NCBI RefSeq assembly: GCF_030811555.1
Contig: NZ_JAUSQZ010000001.1
Span: 1,178,001 to 1,242,000 of the forward strand
Origin: Kineosporia succinea
GTDB lineage: Bacteria > Actinomycetota > Actinomycetes > Actinomycetales > Kineosporiaceae
DNA length: 64,000 nucleotides
Direction: 5' to 3'
This document shows positions 1 to 8,543 of the stretch, in pieces (positions within the stretch are counted from its first letter, which is position 1; the number at the start of each line of letters is the position of its first letter). A model generated the notes under the pieces. It was not told the origin of the DNA, ran no database searches, and saw only the letters and a program-made list of their open reading frames with translations. The position numbers and the translations under genes are program-made.

Positions 1-110
1 CGCCGCATTCGCACGCCCGGAGCAGCGTTCGGTTGCGGGCCCCGCGGACTCAGGTGTCGAATGCGCGCGCATCCACCACACGCTCGCGGTCCTCTTCCTT
101 CCGGGCCTTC

Positions 111-1064
111 CTAGCCGAAGTACTGCCGGAGCCAGTCGAACTGCTCCACCTGCTGATGGAACTGGCCGCCCTCGTGGTCGTTGTACGCCCACTCGCGGAT
201 CTGCTTCTCGCCCGACCAGGCGTTGTAGGCGCCGTAGACGGTCGAGGGCGGGCAGGTCAGGTCCATCAACGCGACCGAGAACAGGGCCGGCACGGTGCCG
301 CCGGTGCGGGCGAAGTTGACGGCGTCGAAGTACGACAACGTGTTCAGCAGCTGCCCGGCGGCCGGGCGGCGGCGGGCCAGGAAGTTGCTGATCTCCTGGT
401 ACGGCAGTCGGCTCGCGATCCAGGCCGCGCGCGGGAAGTCGCACAGGAACGGCACGTCGGGCAGCACCGCCTGCGCCTCGCCGAGCACTCCCCCGGCGAT
501 CGCCAGGCCCCCGCCCTGGCTGCCGCCGACGGTGAGCACCTGACCGGCGTCCACCTCGGCGAGCCCGCGGGCCACCTCCACGGCCAGCGCCGCGTCGGTG
601 TAAAGGCGCCGATAGTAATGGGTCTCGTTCGACTCCCAGCCCCGGGTGAGGAAACCGGGCACCGACGGGCCGTGCGCCCCCGCGTCCTCGGTGTCGCCGC
701 CCTGACCCCGGGTGTCCATCACCAGGTGCGCATAACCGGCCAGGGCCCAGGTGACCCGCTCGTGCGGCAGGCCGCGCCCCATGCCGTACCCCATGTACTC
801 CACCAGGGCCGGCAGCGGCTCGTCACCGCGGTTCGCGGGCAGGTGCAGCCAGGCCTTCACCGGCTGGCCGCCGAACCCGGCGAAGGTCACGTCCCAGGTG
901 TCGACGGCGGTCAGCCGGTTGTCCACCTTCTCCCGGCGGGGCGCCCAGGACGCCTCGCGGGACTCCTTGAGGGTGCTCCGCCAGAACTCGCTGAAGTCCG
1001 GTGGCAGAACCGTTTCCGCGGTGTACGTTCGCAGCTGGTCGAGAGGCAGATCCGCGTAGCCCAA
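111..1064 (-). CDS. Acetylxylan esterase / cephalosporin-C deacetylase family hydrolase
   Basis: This 317-residue alpha/beta hydrolase belongs to the AXE1 (acetylxylan esterase / cephalosporin C deacetylase) family, which removes acetyl groups from sugars or xylan. The nucleophile elbow GGSQGG is visible near residue 180, an acid in the segment LMDLTCPP near residue 270, and the catalytic histidine in YNDHEGG near residue 298. Length matches the family (about 320). No signal peptide is seen, so it is probably cytoplasmic. The start is a TTG preceded by a purine-rich AAGGGTGAAGAG stretch. It begins only four bases after the stop of the ROK kinase, so it is the last gene of a three-gene operon. 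The true substrate cannot be read from sequence. Confidence 0.85.
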   Translation of the reverse strand: MGYADLPLDQLRTYTAETVLPPDFSEFWRSTLKESREASWAPRREKVDNRLTAVDTWDVTFAGFGGQPVKAWLHLPANRGDEPLPALVEYMGYGMGRGLPHERVTWALAGYAHLVMDTRGQGGDTEDAGAHGPSVPGFLTRGWESNETHYYRRLYTDAALAVEVARGLAEVDAGQVLTVGGSQGGGLAIAGGVLGEAQAVLPDVPFLCDFPRAAWIASRLPYQEISNFLARRRPAAGQLLNTLSYFDAVNFARTGGTVPALFSVALMDLTCPPSTVYGAYNAWSGEKQIREWAYNDHEGGQFHQQVEQFDWLRQYFG

Positions 1065-1068
1065 CTCT

Positions 1069-1929
1069 TCACCCTTCCGTGAGTGATCTGAGGGTCGTGT
1101 ATGCCGCGGCCCCCACGAGCGGGGCGTGATCGGGGTCGGTGGCCACGCGCAGCACCACGTCGCGGGCCAGGCCCTTGCGCAGCGGGGGCTCGATCAGGTC
1201 GAACGACCCGGCGATCGAACCGCCCAGGACAAGCACCTCCGCCCCGAAATCCCTGACGTAGGGCGACATCGCCTCGCCCAGGGCCCGGAAGGCGTACTCC
1301 CAGACCTCACACGCCACCACGTCACCGGTGCGGGCCCGCGCGGCGATCTCGTGCACGTCGAGGTGCTCACCGGTGCGCTCGGCGTGGGCCCGGCGGATCG
1401 CCCGGCGGGACACCGTGTCCTCCAGCTCCAGACCGTTCCAGACGATGAAATGCGCCTCGCCGTCGGGCGGTACGCCCGGGCCCTGCGCCATCGGCACCCC
1501 GTCGGCGATGAAGGCCGAGCCGACACCGGTGCCCAGGGTCAGGCAGATGGCCCGGCTGAAGCCCTTCGCCGCCCCGGCCGCGTACTCGCCGAGGCCGAAA
1601 CTGTCGGCGTCGTTGAGGAAGACGGCCCGGGTGATGCCCTGCTGCCCGGCGAGCGCCGTCCGCACGTCGAAACCGTTCAGGGCCTCGAACTTGCCGACGT
1701 TCTCGAACCGCCCGATCCCGGCCTCGTAGTCGAACGGGCCGGGCATGGCGATGCCCCAGGCGGTGCCGGGCGGGACGTCGAGCCAGGCCACGGCCGATCC
1801 CAGCGTGGCCATGAAGTTCTCGGCGGTGGTGTCGGGCTCGAGGTGCCAGCGCCGCTGCCGCACCACCTCGGTGTCCACGACCAGGGCGGCCGTGACGTGC
1901 GAGCCGCCCACCTCCAGCACTCCGATCAC
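1069..1929 (-). CDS. ROK-family sugar kinase (glucokinase-like)
   Basis: The 286-residue protein shows the ROK/hexokinase actin-like ATPase fold. It has an N-terminal phosphate loop (LEVGGSHVTAALVVD), a catalytic-type LNDADSFGLGEY segment near residue 100, and a second phosphate motif LGTGVGSAF near residue 130. It lacks the CxCGxxGC zinc signature of many ROK kinases, so it is closer to the polyphosphate/ATP-glucokinase branch. The GTG start overlaps the stop of the upstream dehydrogenase (GTGA), giving translational coupling. With the dehydrogenase and the esterase it suggests catabolism of an acetylated or oxidised sugar. The sugar substrate is not determined. Confidence 0.82.
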   Translation of the reverse strand: MIGVLEVGGSHVTAALVVDTEVVRQRRWHLEPDTTAENFMATLGSAVAWLDVPPGTAWGIAMPGPFDYEAGIGRFENVGKFEALNGFDVRTALAGQQGITRAVFLNDADSFGLGEYAAGAAKGFSRAICLTLGTGVGSAFIADGVPMAQGPGVPPDGEAHFIVWNGLELEDTVSRRAIRRAHAERTGEHLDVHEIAARARTGDVVACEVWEYAFRALGEAMSPYVRDFGAEVLVLGGSIAGSFDLIEPPLRKGLARDVVLRVATDPDHAPLVGAAAYTTLRSLTEG

Positions 1930-2840
1930 GGCTGGATCACCACGTTGCGCAGCGGTTTCCCGTCGCGCAGGGCCTCGGCCTGCGAGCGCACCAGGGCCGC
2001 GACGCGCGGGGCCATGGCGGCGCTGTTGCCACCGATGTGCGGGGTGATGACGACGTCGTCGAGGCTCCAGAGCGGGTGGTCGGCGGGCAGGGGCTCGGGG
2101 TCGGTGACGTCGAGGGCGGCGCGCAGGCGTTTCCGGCTCACCTCGGCGACCAGGGCGTCGGTGTCCACGACCGCGCCGCGGGCCACGTTGACCAGCAGGG
2201 AGCCGTCTTTCAGGGCGGCGAGGAACCCGGCGTCGACCAGCTTCGTGGTGGCCGGGGTCAGCGGCACGGCGAGCACGACCACGTCCACCTCGGGGAGCAG
2301 CCCGGGAAGGTCGGCGATGCCGTGGACGACACCACCCGCGTCCGTGCGCCGGGTGGAAGCGACCCGCACCAGGGTGATCTCGAAGGGCGCGAGCCGGGCC
2401 ATGATCGCCCGGCCGACACCGCCCTGGCCGATGACCATCACCGTGGAGTCGGCGAGGGCACGCGTGGTGCCGCCGGCCCACTCCCCGCGCTCGGCCGAGC
2501 GCACGAACCGGGCCAGGTCGCGCTGCGCCGCGATGATCAGGCCGAGGGTCAGCTCGGCGGTCGAGGCCTCGTGCACGCCGGCGGCGTTGCAGTAGGTGAA
2601 ACCGCCGGGCAGGGCCTCGGCCACACCGTCGTAACCGATGCTCTGGCTCTGCACCGCGCAGGGCGCGACCTGGTTCAGGGGCCCGAGACCGGCGGCCTTC
2701 GACATGTACGGCGGCACCACCAGATCGAGGTCCGGCCGAGGCGGGGGGCCCTCCAGCGTCCATCTCACCGGGGTGATGCCGGGCAGACCGGACACCGCCT
2801 CCAGCAGCTCGTCACTGGGCACACTGACCACGATCGCCAT
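1926..2840 (-). CDS. D-isomer-specific 2-hydroxyacid dehydrogenase
   Basis: This 304-residue NAD(P)-dependent oxidoreductase interconverts 2-oxoacids and D-2-hydroxyacids. The Rossmann motif GQGGVG lies near residue 140. The catalytic set is visible: Arg in NVARGAVVD (near 225), Glu in DPEPLP (near 255), and His in TPHIGG (near 275). The start chosen is the ATG of MAIVVSVP; an upstream ATG would add nine residues without a better ribosome site. It is the first gene of the operon with the ROK kinase and esterase, suggesting a role in sugar-acid or glyoxylate/hydroxypyruvate-type reduction (inference). Confidence 0.87.
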   Translation of the reverse strand: MAIVVSVPSDELLEAVSGLPGITPVRWTLEGPPPRPDLDLVVPPYMSKAAGLGPLNQVAPCAVQSQSIGYDGVAEALPGGFTYCNAAGVHEASTAELTLGLIIAAQRDLARFVRSAERGEWAGGTTRALADSTVMVIGQGGVGRAIMARLAPFEITLVRVASTRRTDAGGVVHGIADLPGLLPEVDVVVLAVPLTPATTKLVDAGFLAALKDGSLLVNVARGAVVDTDALVAEVSRKRLRAALDVTDPEPLPADHPLWSLDDVVITPHIGGNSAAMAPRVAALVRSQAEALRDGKPLRNVVIQP

Positions 2841-2997
2841 GGGCCGAAGCCTTACATCCCGGGCCACCCGTCCGCCAGGTCCCCCGCCCTCGCCTCCTCA
2901 CGCAGCTTCCCCGCGGCGGCGCCGGGTTCGAGGGCGAGCCTGGTGACGCGTTCGCGGTCGGCGTGTGGAGGGCGGCACCGAGGGAACGGCCTGCCGC

Positions 2998-3948
2998 TCA
3001 CTTCACCGGCACGCCGAGCGCGGTGCGGGCGATGGTCAGGCCGTCGAGGCCGTGCAGGTCGGAGAGCGTGAGCAGGTCCTGCACCCGGTGCAGTCCGGGC
3101 TCCTGCGTGGGTGCCCGCCGCGCCGCGAGCGCCGCGACCCGGGCCGCGTAGGGGGCCTGCCGGCGGGCGGCGGCCGAGCTGACCACGTCGCCGGAGCGGG
3201 CGAAGACCTGCCAGCTGCTGGTGCCCGGGAAGTGGAAGGCCGAGGGCAGCCGGCCGGCGCCGCGCACCCGGGTCAGGCCCTGCAGCAGCGCACTGGTGAA
3301 GCGGTCGCTGGTGGCGAACCAGGTGCGCACCGGGCGGCCCAGCGCGGCGGTGAGCATCTGCTGGTCGGGAAAGTTGACGCGGCTCAGGCTGCGTCGCGTG
3401 CCGTCGGGCAGCACCTGTTCGCGGGCGCCGCTGAAGTTCAGCACCTCCTCGCCGGTGGCCGGGTCGGTGAACCAGCTGCCGAGCAGGGCGTAGGTGGAAC
3501 CGGTGTCGACGGCGCTGTCCGGGTCGCCGGCTCCGAGCACGACGCCGATCTCGATCACGTGGTCGCCCGCGTTGTGCGCGGCGGCGTCGCGCCCGAGCAG
3601 CCCGGCCAGCACCGGCACCAGGCGGGCGGCGGCCAGAACCGGCGTCTTGAAGTGCATCCCGGCCAGTTCGGACAGGTACGGCCCGGACGTGCTGAGCTCG
3701 ACGAAGGCCGCCCCGGCGGAGGTGGAGCGGGCCACCAGGCGGGGATCCTCCCGGCCGGAGGCGTTGACCACCACGACCGCCTGGCCGGCCGCGCGGTGCA
3801 GGTCGTTCAGGTCGCCCCGGAGGTCGAGCATCTGCTCGTAGCGCCCGGGGTCCCGCCCGGCCAGCACGACGGTGTCGCCCGTCCCGGTGAGCTCGGTGGC
3901 GAGGGCCGCTCCGGCCCCACCCGGTCCGTCGAGGACGAGTACCCGCAC
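2998..3948 (-). CDS. NAD(P)-binding saccharopine-dehydrogenase-like protein
   Basis: This 316-residue protein has an N-terminal Rossmann segment (VLVLDGPGGAGAALA) followed by AGRDPGR, typical of saccharopine-dehydrogenase-like or SDR-type NAD(P)-binding domains. The C-terminal half has no motif I can assign to a reaction. A GTG start at 3948 follows an AGGAGC ribosome site. It is separated from the catabolic operon by about 160 bases and from the downstream-reading cyclase by 28 bases. It may share transcription with the upstream diguanylate cyclase, but no functional link is evident. Confidence 0.6.
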   Translation of the reverse strand: MRVLVLDGPGGAGAALATELTGTGDTVVLAGRDPGRYEQMLDLRGDLNDLHRAAGQAVVVVNASGREDPRLVARSTSAGAAFVELSTSGPYLSELAGMHFKTPVLAAARLVPVLAGLLGRDAAAHNAGDHVIEIGVVLGAGDPDSAVDTGSTYALLGSWFTDPATGEEVLNFSGAREQVLPDGTRRSLSRVNFPDQQMLTAALGRPVRTWFATSDRFTSALLQGLTRVRGAGRLPSAFHFPGTSSWQVFARSGDVVSSAAARRQAPYAARVAALAARRAPTQEPGLHRVQDLLTLSDLHGLDGLTIARTALGVPVK

Positions 3949-3976
3949 GATCTGGCTCCTTACCTGGGGCTTTCCA

Positions 3977-5617
3977 CTATGCGTGAGGTCGTCCCGGCTC
4001 GCGCGACGAGTCCCGGTTCCGGGGGTTCGGGACGGTGGGATTCGGGACGGTGGGGTTGCGGTCGGTGGGGTTGCGGACGCTGGGGTTGCGGACGCTGGGA
4101 TTCGGGACGGTGGGGTCGGGCACGAGGGCGTCCGGTACGTGGGCCACGGCCAGGCTGGCCTCCACCCGGTTCCGCCCCGCGGCCTTGGCCCGGTACAGCG
4201 CCTCGTCGGCCCGCTGCCCCACCTGCTGCGGGTTCTCCCCCGCCCGCACGCAGGCCACCCCGGCGCTCACCGTCAGCACGCCGAAGGGCTCGTTGCCGGG
4301 ATGGTCGAACCGGGCCTGTTCCAGCGTCACCCGGTGGCGCTCCACGATCGCCCAGGCCTGGTCCACGTCCACCGATCGGAGCAACAGCAGCAGTTCCTCA
4401 CCGCCGTAGCGGTAGATCCGGTCCTCCGCGCGGCACCCGGTGTCGAGCAACCCGGCCACCGACTGCAGCGCCCGGTCGCCGGCCTGGTGCCCGAGCCGGT
4501 CGTTGTAGACCTTGAACCGGTCGAGGTCGAACAGCGCCACCGCGTAGCGCTCGCCCTGCGCGGCCCGCTCGTCGGCGGCCTCGAGGTCCTCAGCGAGCTG
4601 CAGCCGGTTGGCGATGCCGAGCAGCGGATCGGTGCGGGAGTCGTGGCGCAGCGCGGCGTTGGTGCGGCGCAGCACCGATCCGCGCAGGGCCAGCAGCACA
4701 CCGACCATCCCGACGCCGATGCTGAGCGCGGCCAGCCGGGCGTCCTGACCGGTCGCCCAGATCTGCACACCCGAGAGCAACAGGAACGAGACCGTGGGCA
4801 GCAGCCCGCCCCGGTTGCGGGCATCGGCCGGATCGCTGACCGTCGTGAGCGGCTTCGCCCGCCAGGCGCCCAGCCCCATCAGCAGCAGGCCCACGCTCCA
4901 GCCCAGGTCGAGCAGGCTGCGCCCGGGGCGGTAGGTCTCGTCGAGCAGCACCGGGGCCCAGGCCACGAAGCCCACCGCGTCGACCACCAGCCCGGCCGTG
5001 AGCAGGCCCAGGCCCCAGTTGTGGCGCAGACGAAGGGATCCCGCGACCACGGCCTGGGCCATCACCGTCGCCACGCAGACGTAGACCAGCGGATAACCCA
5101 GGATCGTCACCACCGCGACGGGGCCGAGCCGGGAGCGGGTGACGTCGGGCCACAGCATCACGAGCAGCAGCACGCAGACCGCGGCCACCAGCGGGGCCAG
5201 TTCCATCCAGGACAGGTCACGGCGGCGGGAGCGGCCCCGGGCCAGGCGCCGGATGCCGACGGCCGAGACGGTGCCGGCCACGAACCACATCAGGTCGGTG
5301 ACGGCCGGGGAGGGCGCCACCACGCCGAGCATCGCGTAGACCACGAAGATGGTCTGGGCCACCGCCCACACCACGTTGGCCACGACCAGCAGGGTCCAGC
5401 CCTCGCGAACGGGACCGGCCGGGGCCCGCGAACGGGCCAGCAGCGTCCCCAGCACGGCCACTCCCGCGGCCAACGGCGAGTGCACGGCGAAGATCCAGAG
5501 CTCGGCCTGCCCGGTGGCGGGGAACCAGGCACCGAGCAGGACGGCGCACAGCAGCGCGCCGGCGAGCAGCGCGAGCACGCAGGCCCGCTCCGTGAACGCC
5601 CCCAAGACCGCCCCCAC
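3977..5617 (-). CDS. Membrane-bound diguanylate cyclase (GGDEF)
   Basis: This is a 546-residue protein with about eight to ten hydrophobic N-terminal segments (residues 5-290) followed by a GGDEF domain. The domain shows FDLDRFKVYND near residue 365 and the active-site variant YGGEEL near residue 404; GGEE-type sites are catalytically competent in this family. It is expected to make cyclic di-GMP. The last 45 residues are a tandem pentapeptide array (VRNPS/VPNPT type) with no family counterpart I know. The start is uncertain: GTG at 5617 avoids overlap with the divergent gluconokinase, while an ATG at 5713 would overlap its promoter region. Confidence 0.85.
   Translation of the reverse strand: MGAVLGAFTERACVLALLAGALLCAVLLGAWFPATGQAELWIFAVHSPLAAGVAVLGTLLARSRAPAGPVREGWTLLVVANVVWAVAQTIFVVYAMLGVVAPSPAVTDLMWFVAGTVSAVGIRRLARGRSRRRDLSWMELAPLVAAVCVLLLVMLWPDVTRSRLGPVAVVTILGYPLVYVCVATVMAQAVVAGSLRLRHNWGLGLLTAGLVVDAVGFVAWAPVLLDETYRPGRSLLDLGWSVGLLLMGLGAWRAKPLTTVSDPADARNRGGLLPTVSFLLLSGVQIWATGQDARLAALSIGVGMVGVLLALRGSVLRRTNAALRHDSRTDPLLGIANRLQLAEDLEAADERAAQGERYAVALFDLDRFKVYNDRLGHQAGDRALQSVAGLLDTGCRAEDRIYRYGGEELLLLLRSVDVDQAWAIVERHRVTLEQARFDHPGNEPFGVLTVSAGVACVRAGENPQQVGQRADEALYRAKAAGRNRVEASLAVAHVPDALVPDPTVPNPSVRNPSVRNPTDRNPTVPNPTVPNPRNRDSSREPGRPHA
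4026..4115. repeat. Six 15-bp tandem repeats in the cyclase 3' end
   Basis: Six consecutive 15-mers of the type TTCGGGACGGTGGGA/G, with variants TTGCGGACGCTGGGG, run from 4026 to 4115. They encode on the minus strand a pentapeptide repeat (N-P-S/T-V-R/P). The period is a multiple of three, so copy-number change would preserve the frame. Confidence 0.9.
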
Positions 5618-5717
5618 ACCCCGCCCCCGTCCCGGCCCTCCCCGTAGAGCCTGCTGGTCAATCGGCTGGTGACGACGACGGCTTGACGTCCCGCCCAGGC
5701 GGGAGATGATCATCCGC

Positions 5718-6239
5718 ATGACCGCAGCCCCCCTGCTCGTCGTCCTCGGTCCCTCCGGCAACGGCAAGTCGACCCTCGGCACGGCCCTGTCCGCCGCGCT
5801 CGGTGTGCCCTTCGAGGACGCGGACGACCTGCACCCCGCGGCCAACGTCGAGAAGATGAGCGCGGGCACCCCTCTCGACGACGCCGACCGTGCGCCCTGG
5901 CTCACCACGGTGCACGAGCACCTCGCCGCGAACGCCGGCACCGGCCTGGTCATGGCCTGCTCGGCGCTGAAGCGGCGCTACCGCGACCGGCTGCGCGAGG
6001 ACCTGCCCCAGCTCGGTTTCGTGGCGCCCGAGGTGCCCCGCGAGGAACTGGCCCGGCGGGTGGCCCTGCGGCGCAACCACTTCATGCCCGCGACCCTGGT
6101 CGACTCGCAGCTCGCGGCCTACGAGCGCCTGCAGGACGGCGAGCGGGGTCTCGAGCTCGACGGGACGGAACAGCCCGAGGTGCTCGTCGAGCAGGTGCGC
6201 CGCTGGCTCGCCGTGCAGGAGACGTCGCAGGAGCCGTAG
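5718..6239 (+). CDS. gntK: Gluconokinase (GntK family)
   Basis: This 173-residue carbohydrate kinase has the P-loop GPSGNGKST at residues 10-18, then FEDADDLHP and NVEKMSAGTPLDD. That arrangement is the signature of thermoresistant-type gluconokinases, which phosphorylate gluconate to 6-phosphogluconate for the pentose phosphate pathway. ALKRRYRD and RNHFMP are also family motifs. The ATG at 5718 is preferred over the ATG at 5706 because GGGAG (5701-5705) sits directly against the latter but 12 bases from the former. It is divergent from the diguanylate cyclase and is followed by the dehydratase operon. Confidence 0.92.
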   Translation: MTAAPLLVVLGPSGNGKSTLGTALSAALGVPFEDADDLHPAANVEKMSAGTPLDDADRAPWLTTVHEHLAANAGTGLVMACSALKRRYRDRLREDLPQLGFVAPEVPREELARRVALRRNHFMPATLVDSQLAAYERLQDGERGLELDGTEQPEVLVEQVRRWLAVQETSQEP

Positions 6240-6275
6240 CCGTAGCAGTAGCCGTAGCTGGAGCCGTAGCCGTCG
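6231..6275. repeat. Degenerate GCCGTAG/GTAGCC short repeats
   Basis: A run of GCCGTAGCCGTAGCAGTAG-type hexamer/heptamer repeats covers the last codons and stop of the gluconokinase and the first bases after it. It looks like slippage-derived sequence. It fixes a short QEP C-terminus just before the stop. Confidence 0.6.
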
Positions 6276-6306
6276 CCGGAGCGGCCGGTCGCGACGATCC
6301 GCCCCA

Positions 6307-6369
6307 CTGCAACGTACCTGCAACGTTTCGCATGGCACCGTGGCGGCGTCGCCGGACGGAGCCGTCCGG
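6307..6369 (+). promoter_or_regulatory. Control region of the diol dehydratase operon
   Basis: Two copies of CTGCAACGT (6307-6315 and 6318-6326) repeat with an 11-bp period, so they face the same side of the helix. They are followed by a perfect inverted repeat CCGGACGG-AG-CCGTCCGG (6352-6369). The palindrome ends 18 bases before the first start codon and could be an operator or a leader hairpin. The TGCAACG core resembles half of the LacI-type sites near 14680, which hints at the same repressor (inference). No cobalamin riboswitch is recognisable. Confidence 0.5.
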
Positions 6370-6387
6370 AGCACCAGGGAGGTTGCG

Positions 6388-6819
6388 ATGTCCCAGCCCG
6401 CTTTCGACCCGGCGGCCGACTACCCGGTCAGCGTCCGGCGCCCGGACCTGCTGAGAACCCCCACCGGTAAACCCGTCTCCGACCTGACGATGCGCAACGT
6501 GGTCTCCGGCCAGGTGCGGCCGGAGGACCTGCGCATCGCCCCCGGCACCCTGCGGATCCAGGCCGAGGTGGCCGACGCCTCGGGCCGCCCGCAGCTGGGC
6601 CAGAACTTCCGCCGCGCCGCCGAGCTCATCGCCGTCTCCGACGCCCGGGTGCTCGAGATGTACAACGCCCTGCGCCCCGGTGCCTCGACCAAGCAACAGC
6701 TCCTCGACATCGCCGAGGAGCTGGAGACCAGCTACGAGGGCCGGGCCACCGGCGCCCTGGTGCGCGAGGCCGCCGACGTGTACGAACGCCGCGGCCTGCT
6801 GGCCGAACCGCAAGCCTAG
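6388..6819 (+). CDS. pduE: B12-dependent diol/glycerol dehydratase small subunit
   Basis: This 143-residue gamma subunit matches PduE/DhaE. Family features include YPVSVRRPDLLRTPTGKPV near the N-terminus and QNFRRAAELIAVSDARVLEMYNALRP. It helps build the (alpha-beta-gamma)2 enzyme that converts 1,2-propanediol or glycerol to the aldehyde using adenosylcobalamin. The ATG at 6388 follows AGGGAGG, a strong ribosome site. Unusually it is the first gene of the operon rather than the third as in Klebsiella and Salmonella. Eleven bases separate it from the large subunit. Confidence 0.93.
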   Translation: MSQPAFDPAADYPVSVRRPDLLRTPTGKPVSDLTMRNVVSGQVRPEDLRIAPGTLRIQAEVADASGRPQLGQNFRRAAELIAVSDARVLEMYNALRPGASTKQQLLDIAEELETSYEGRATGALVREAADVYERRGLLAEPQA

Positions 6820-6830
6820 AGGAGTCCGGC

Positions 6831-8543
6831 ATGTCGTCTCTCCCCCATCCCGAAACGGCATCACCCAGAACATCTCTCCGCACCCGGGTGCTCGAGGACC
6901 GTCCCGTGAACAAGGACGGCTTCGTGCAGGAGTGGCCCGAGGTCGGCATGGTCGCGATGGACAGCGACTTCGACCCGCGTCCCAGCATCCGCATCGAGAA
7001 CGGTGTCGTGGTCGAGATGGACGGCCGCGAACGCGCCGACTTCGACTTCCTCGACCAGTTCATCGCCGACCACGCCATCGACGTGGAAGCCGCCGAGACG
7101 GCCATGCGTCAGGCCCCCGCGACAGTCGCGCGCATGCTCGTCGACCCCAACATCCCCCGTGCCGAAGTTCTCCGAACAGCAAGGGGTCTCACCCCGGCCG
7201 CGCTGCTCGAGACGGTCAAGCTCATGAACATCGTCGAGATCATGATGGGCATGCAGAAGATGCGGGCCCGTCGCACCCCGGCGAACCAGGCACACTGCAC
7301 CAGTGCCCGCGACAACCCGCTGCAGGTCGCGATGGAGGCGGCCGAGGCGTCCCTGCGCGGGTTCGCCGAACTCGAGACCACCCTCGGGGTGGTGCGTTAC
7401 GCGCCCCTCGTCGCCATCGCCCTGCAGGTCGGCGGGCAGGTCGGACGGGGCGGGCGGCTCACCCAGTGCGCCCTGGAGGAGGCCACCGAACTCGACCTGG
7501 GCATGCGCGGCATCACCGCCTACGCCGAGACCATCTCGGTCTACGGCACCGAGTCGGTGTTCGTCGACGGTGACGACACCCCCTGGTCGAAAGCCTTTCT
7601 GGCCGCGGCCTACGCGAGCCGCGGCATCAAGATGCGCTTCACCAGCGGCACCGGCTCGGAGGTGCAGATGGGCAACGCCGAGGGCCGCTCGATGCTGTAC
7701 CTCGAGATCCGCTGCATCCTGGTGACGAAGGGCGCCGGGGTGCAGGGGCTGCAGAACGGCTCGATCAGCTGCATCGGGGTGCCCGGAGCGGTGCCGAGCG
7801 GGATCCGGGCCGTCACCGCCGAGAACATGATCGCCAGCATGCTCGACCTGGAGTGCGCCTCCGGCAACGACCAGTCGTTCAGCCACTCGCCGATGCGCCG
7901 CACGTCACGACTGATGCCGCAGATCATGGCCGGCACCGACTTCGTCTGCTCCGGCTACTCCTCGACGCCCAACTACGACAACATGTTCGCCGGTTCCAAC
8001 GTGGACGCCGAGGACTACGACGACTGGAACGCGATCCAGCGCGACTACCAGATCGACGGCGGACTGCAGCACGTGAAGGAGTCGGAGATCCTGGCCGCCC
8101 GACGCCGCGCCGGTCACGCCCTGCAGGCGGTGTTCGCCCATCTGAACCTGCCCCCGATCACCGCCAGGGAGATCGAGACCGCCGTCTACGCACACGGTTC
8201 CAACGACCTGATCCCCCGCGACGTGCTCGAGGACCTGAAGGGCGCGCAGTCGGTGATGGACCGCGGCGTCACCGGGCTCGACCTGGTGAAGGCACTGCAC
8301 GAGGGCGGATTCGCCGATGTCGCCGAGAACCTGCTCACCGTTCTGCGGCAACGGGTCTCGGGTGATCTCCTGCAGACCAGCGCCATTCTCGACGGCAACC
8401 TCGAGCCGCTGTCCGCGGTGAACGACGCCAACGACTACGCCGGGCCGGGCACCGGATACCGGCCGAGCGGCGAGCGGTGGGAGCAGATGAAGAAGCTGCG
8501 CCACGTGACGAGCGCGGAGAACCCGGAAGTCGAGGTGGAGTAA
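6831..8543 (+). CDS. pduC: B12-dependent diol/glycerol dehydratase large subunit
   Basis: At 570 residues this is slightly longer than the enteric enzymes (about 555). It carries the conserved catalytic TIM-barrel core, including RRTPANQAHCTS, EEATELDLGMRG, FTSGTGSEVQMG and SSTPNYDNMF. It performs radical dehydration of 1,2-diols or glycerol in the cytoplasm with adenosylcobalamin. The first 30 residues (SSLPHPETASPRTS) are a non-conserved extension. The stop overlaps the start of the medium subunit (TAATG). Whether propanediol or glycerol is preferred cannot be told by eye. Confidence 0.96.
   Translation: MSSLPHPETASPRTSLRTRVLEDRPVNKDGFVQEWPEVGMVAMDSDFDPRPSIRIENGVVVEMDGRERADFDFLDQFIADHAIDVEAAETAMRQAPATVARMLVDPNIPRAEVLRTARGLTPAALLETVKLMNIVEIMMGMQKMRARRTPANQAHCTSARDNPLQVAMEAAEASLRGFAELETTLGVVRYAPLVAIALQVGGQVGRGGRLTQCALEEATELDLGMRGITAYAETISVYGTESVFVDGDDTPWSKAFLAAAYASRGIKMRFTSGTGSEVQMGNAEGRSMLYLEIRCILVTKGAGVQGLQNGSISCIGVPGAVPSGIRAVTAENMIASMLDLECASGNDQSFSHSPMRRTSRLMPQIMAGTDFVCSGYSSTPNYDNMFAGSNVDAEDYDDWNAIQRDYQIDGGLQHVKESEILAARRRAGHALQAVFAHLNLPPITAREIETAVYAHGSNDLIPRDVLEDLKGAQSVMDRGVTGLDLVKALHEGGFADVAENLLTVLRQRVSGDLLQTSAILDGNLEPLSAVNDANDYAGPGTGYRPSGERWEQMKKLRHVTSAENPEVEVE

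Noticed and set aside
1-86. A minus-strand open stretch starting near 81 (GTG) or 72 (ATG) and running off the left edge, with a purine-rich AGGAAGAGG upstream.
   Set aside because: Only about 27 codons are visible, no family signal is present, and the ribosome site could be coincidental in this base composition.
6240-6387. Cobalamin riboswitch ahead of the B12-dependent operon.
   Set aside because: The gap is under 150 nt and lacks the conserved B12-box-like core; only short repeats and a palindrome are visible.
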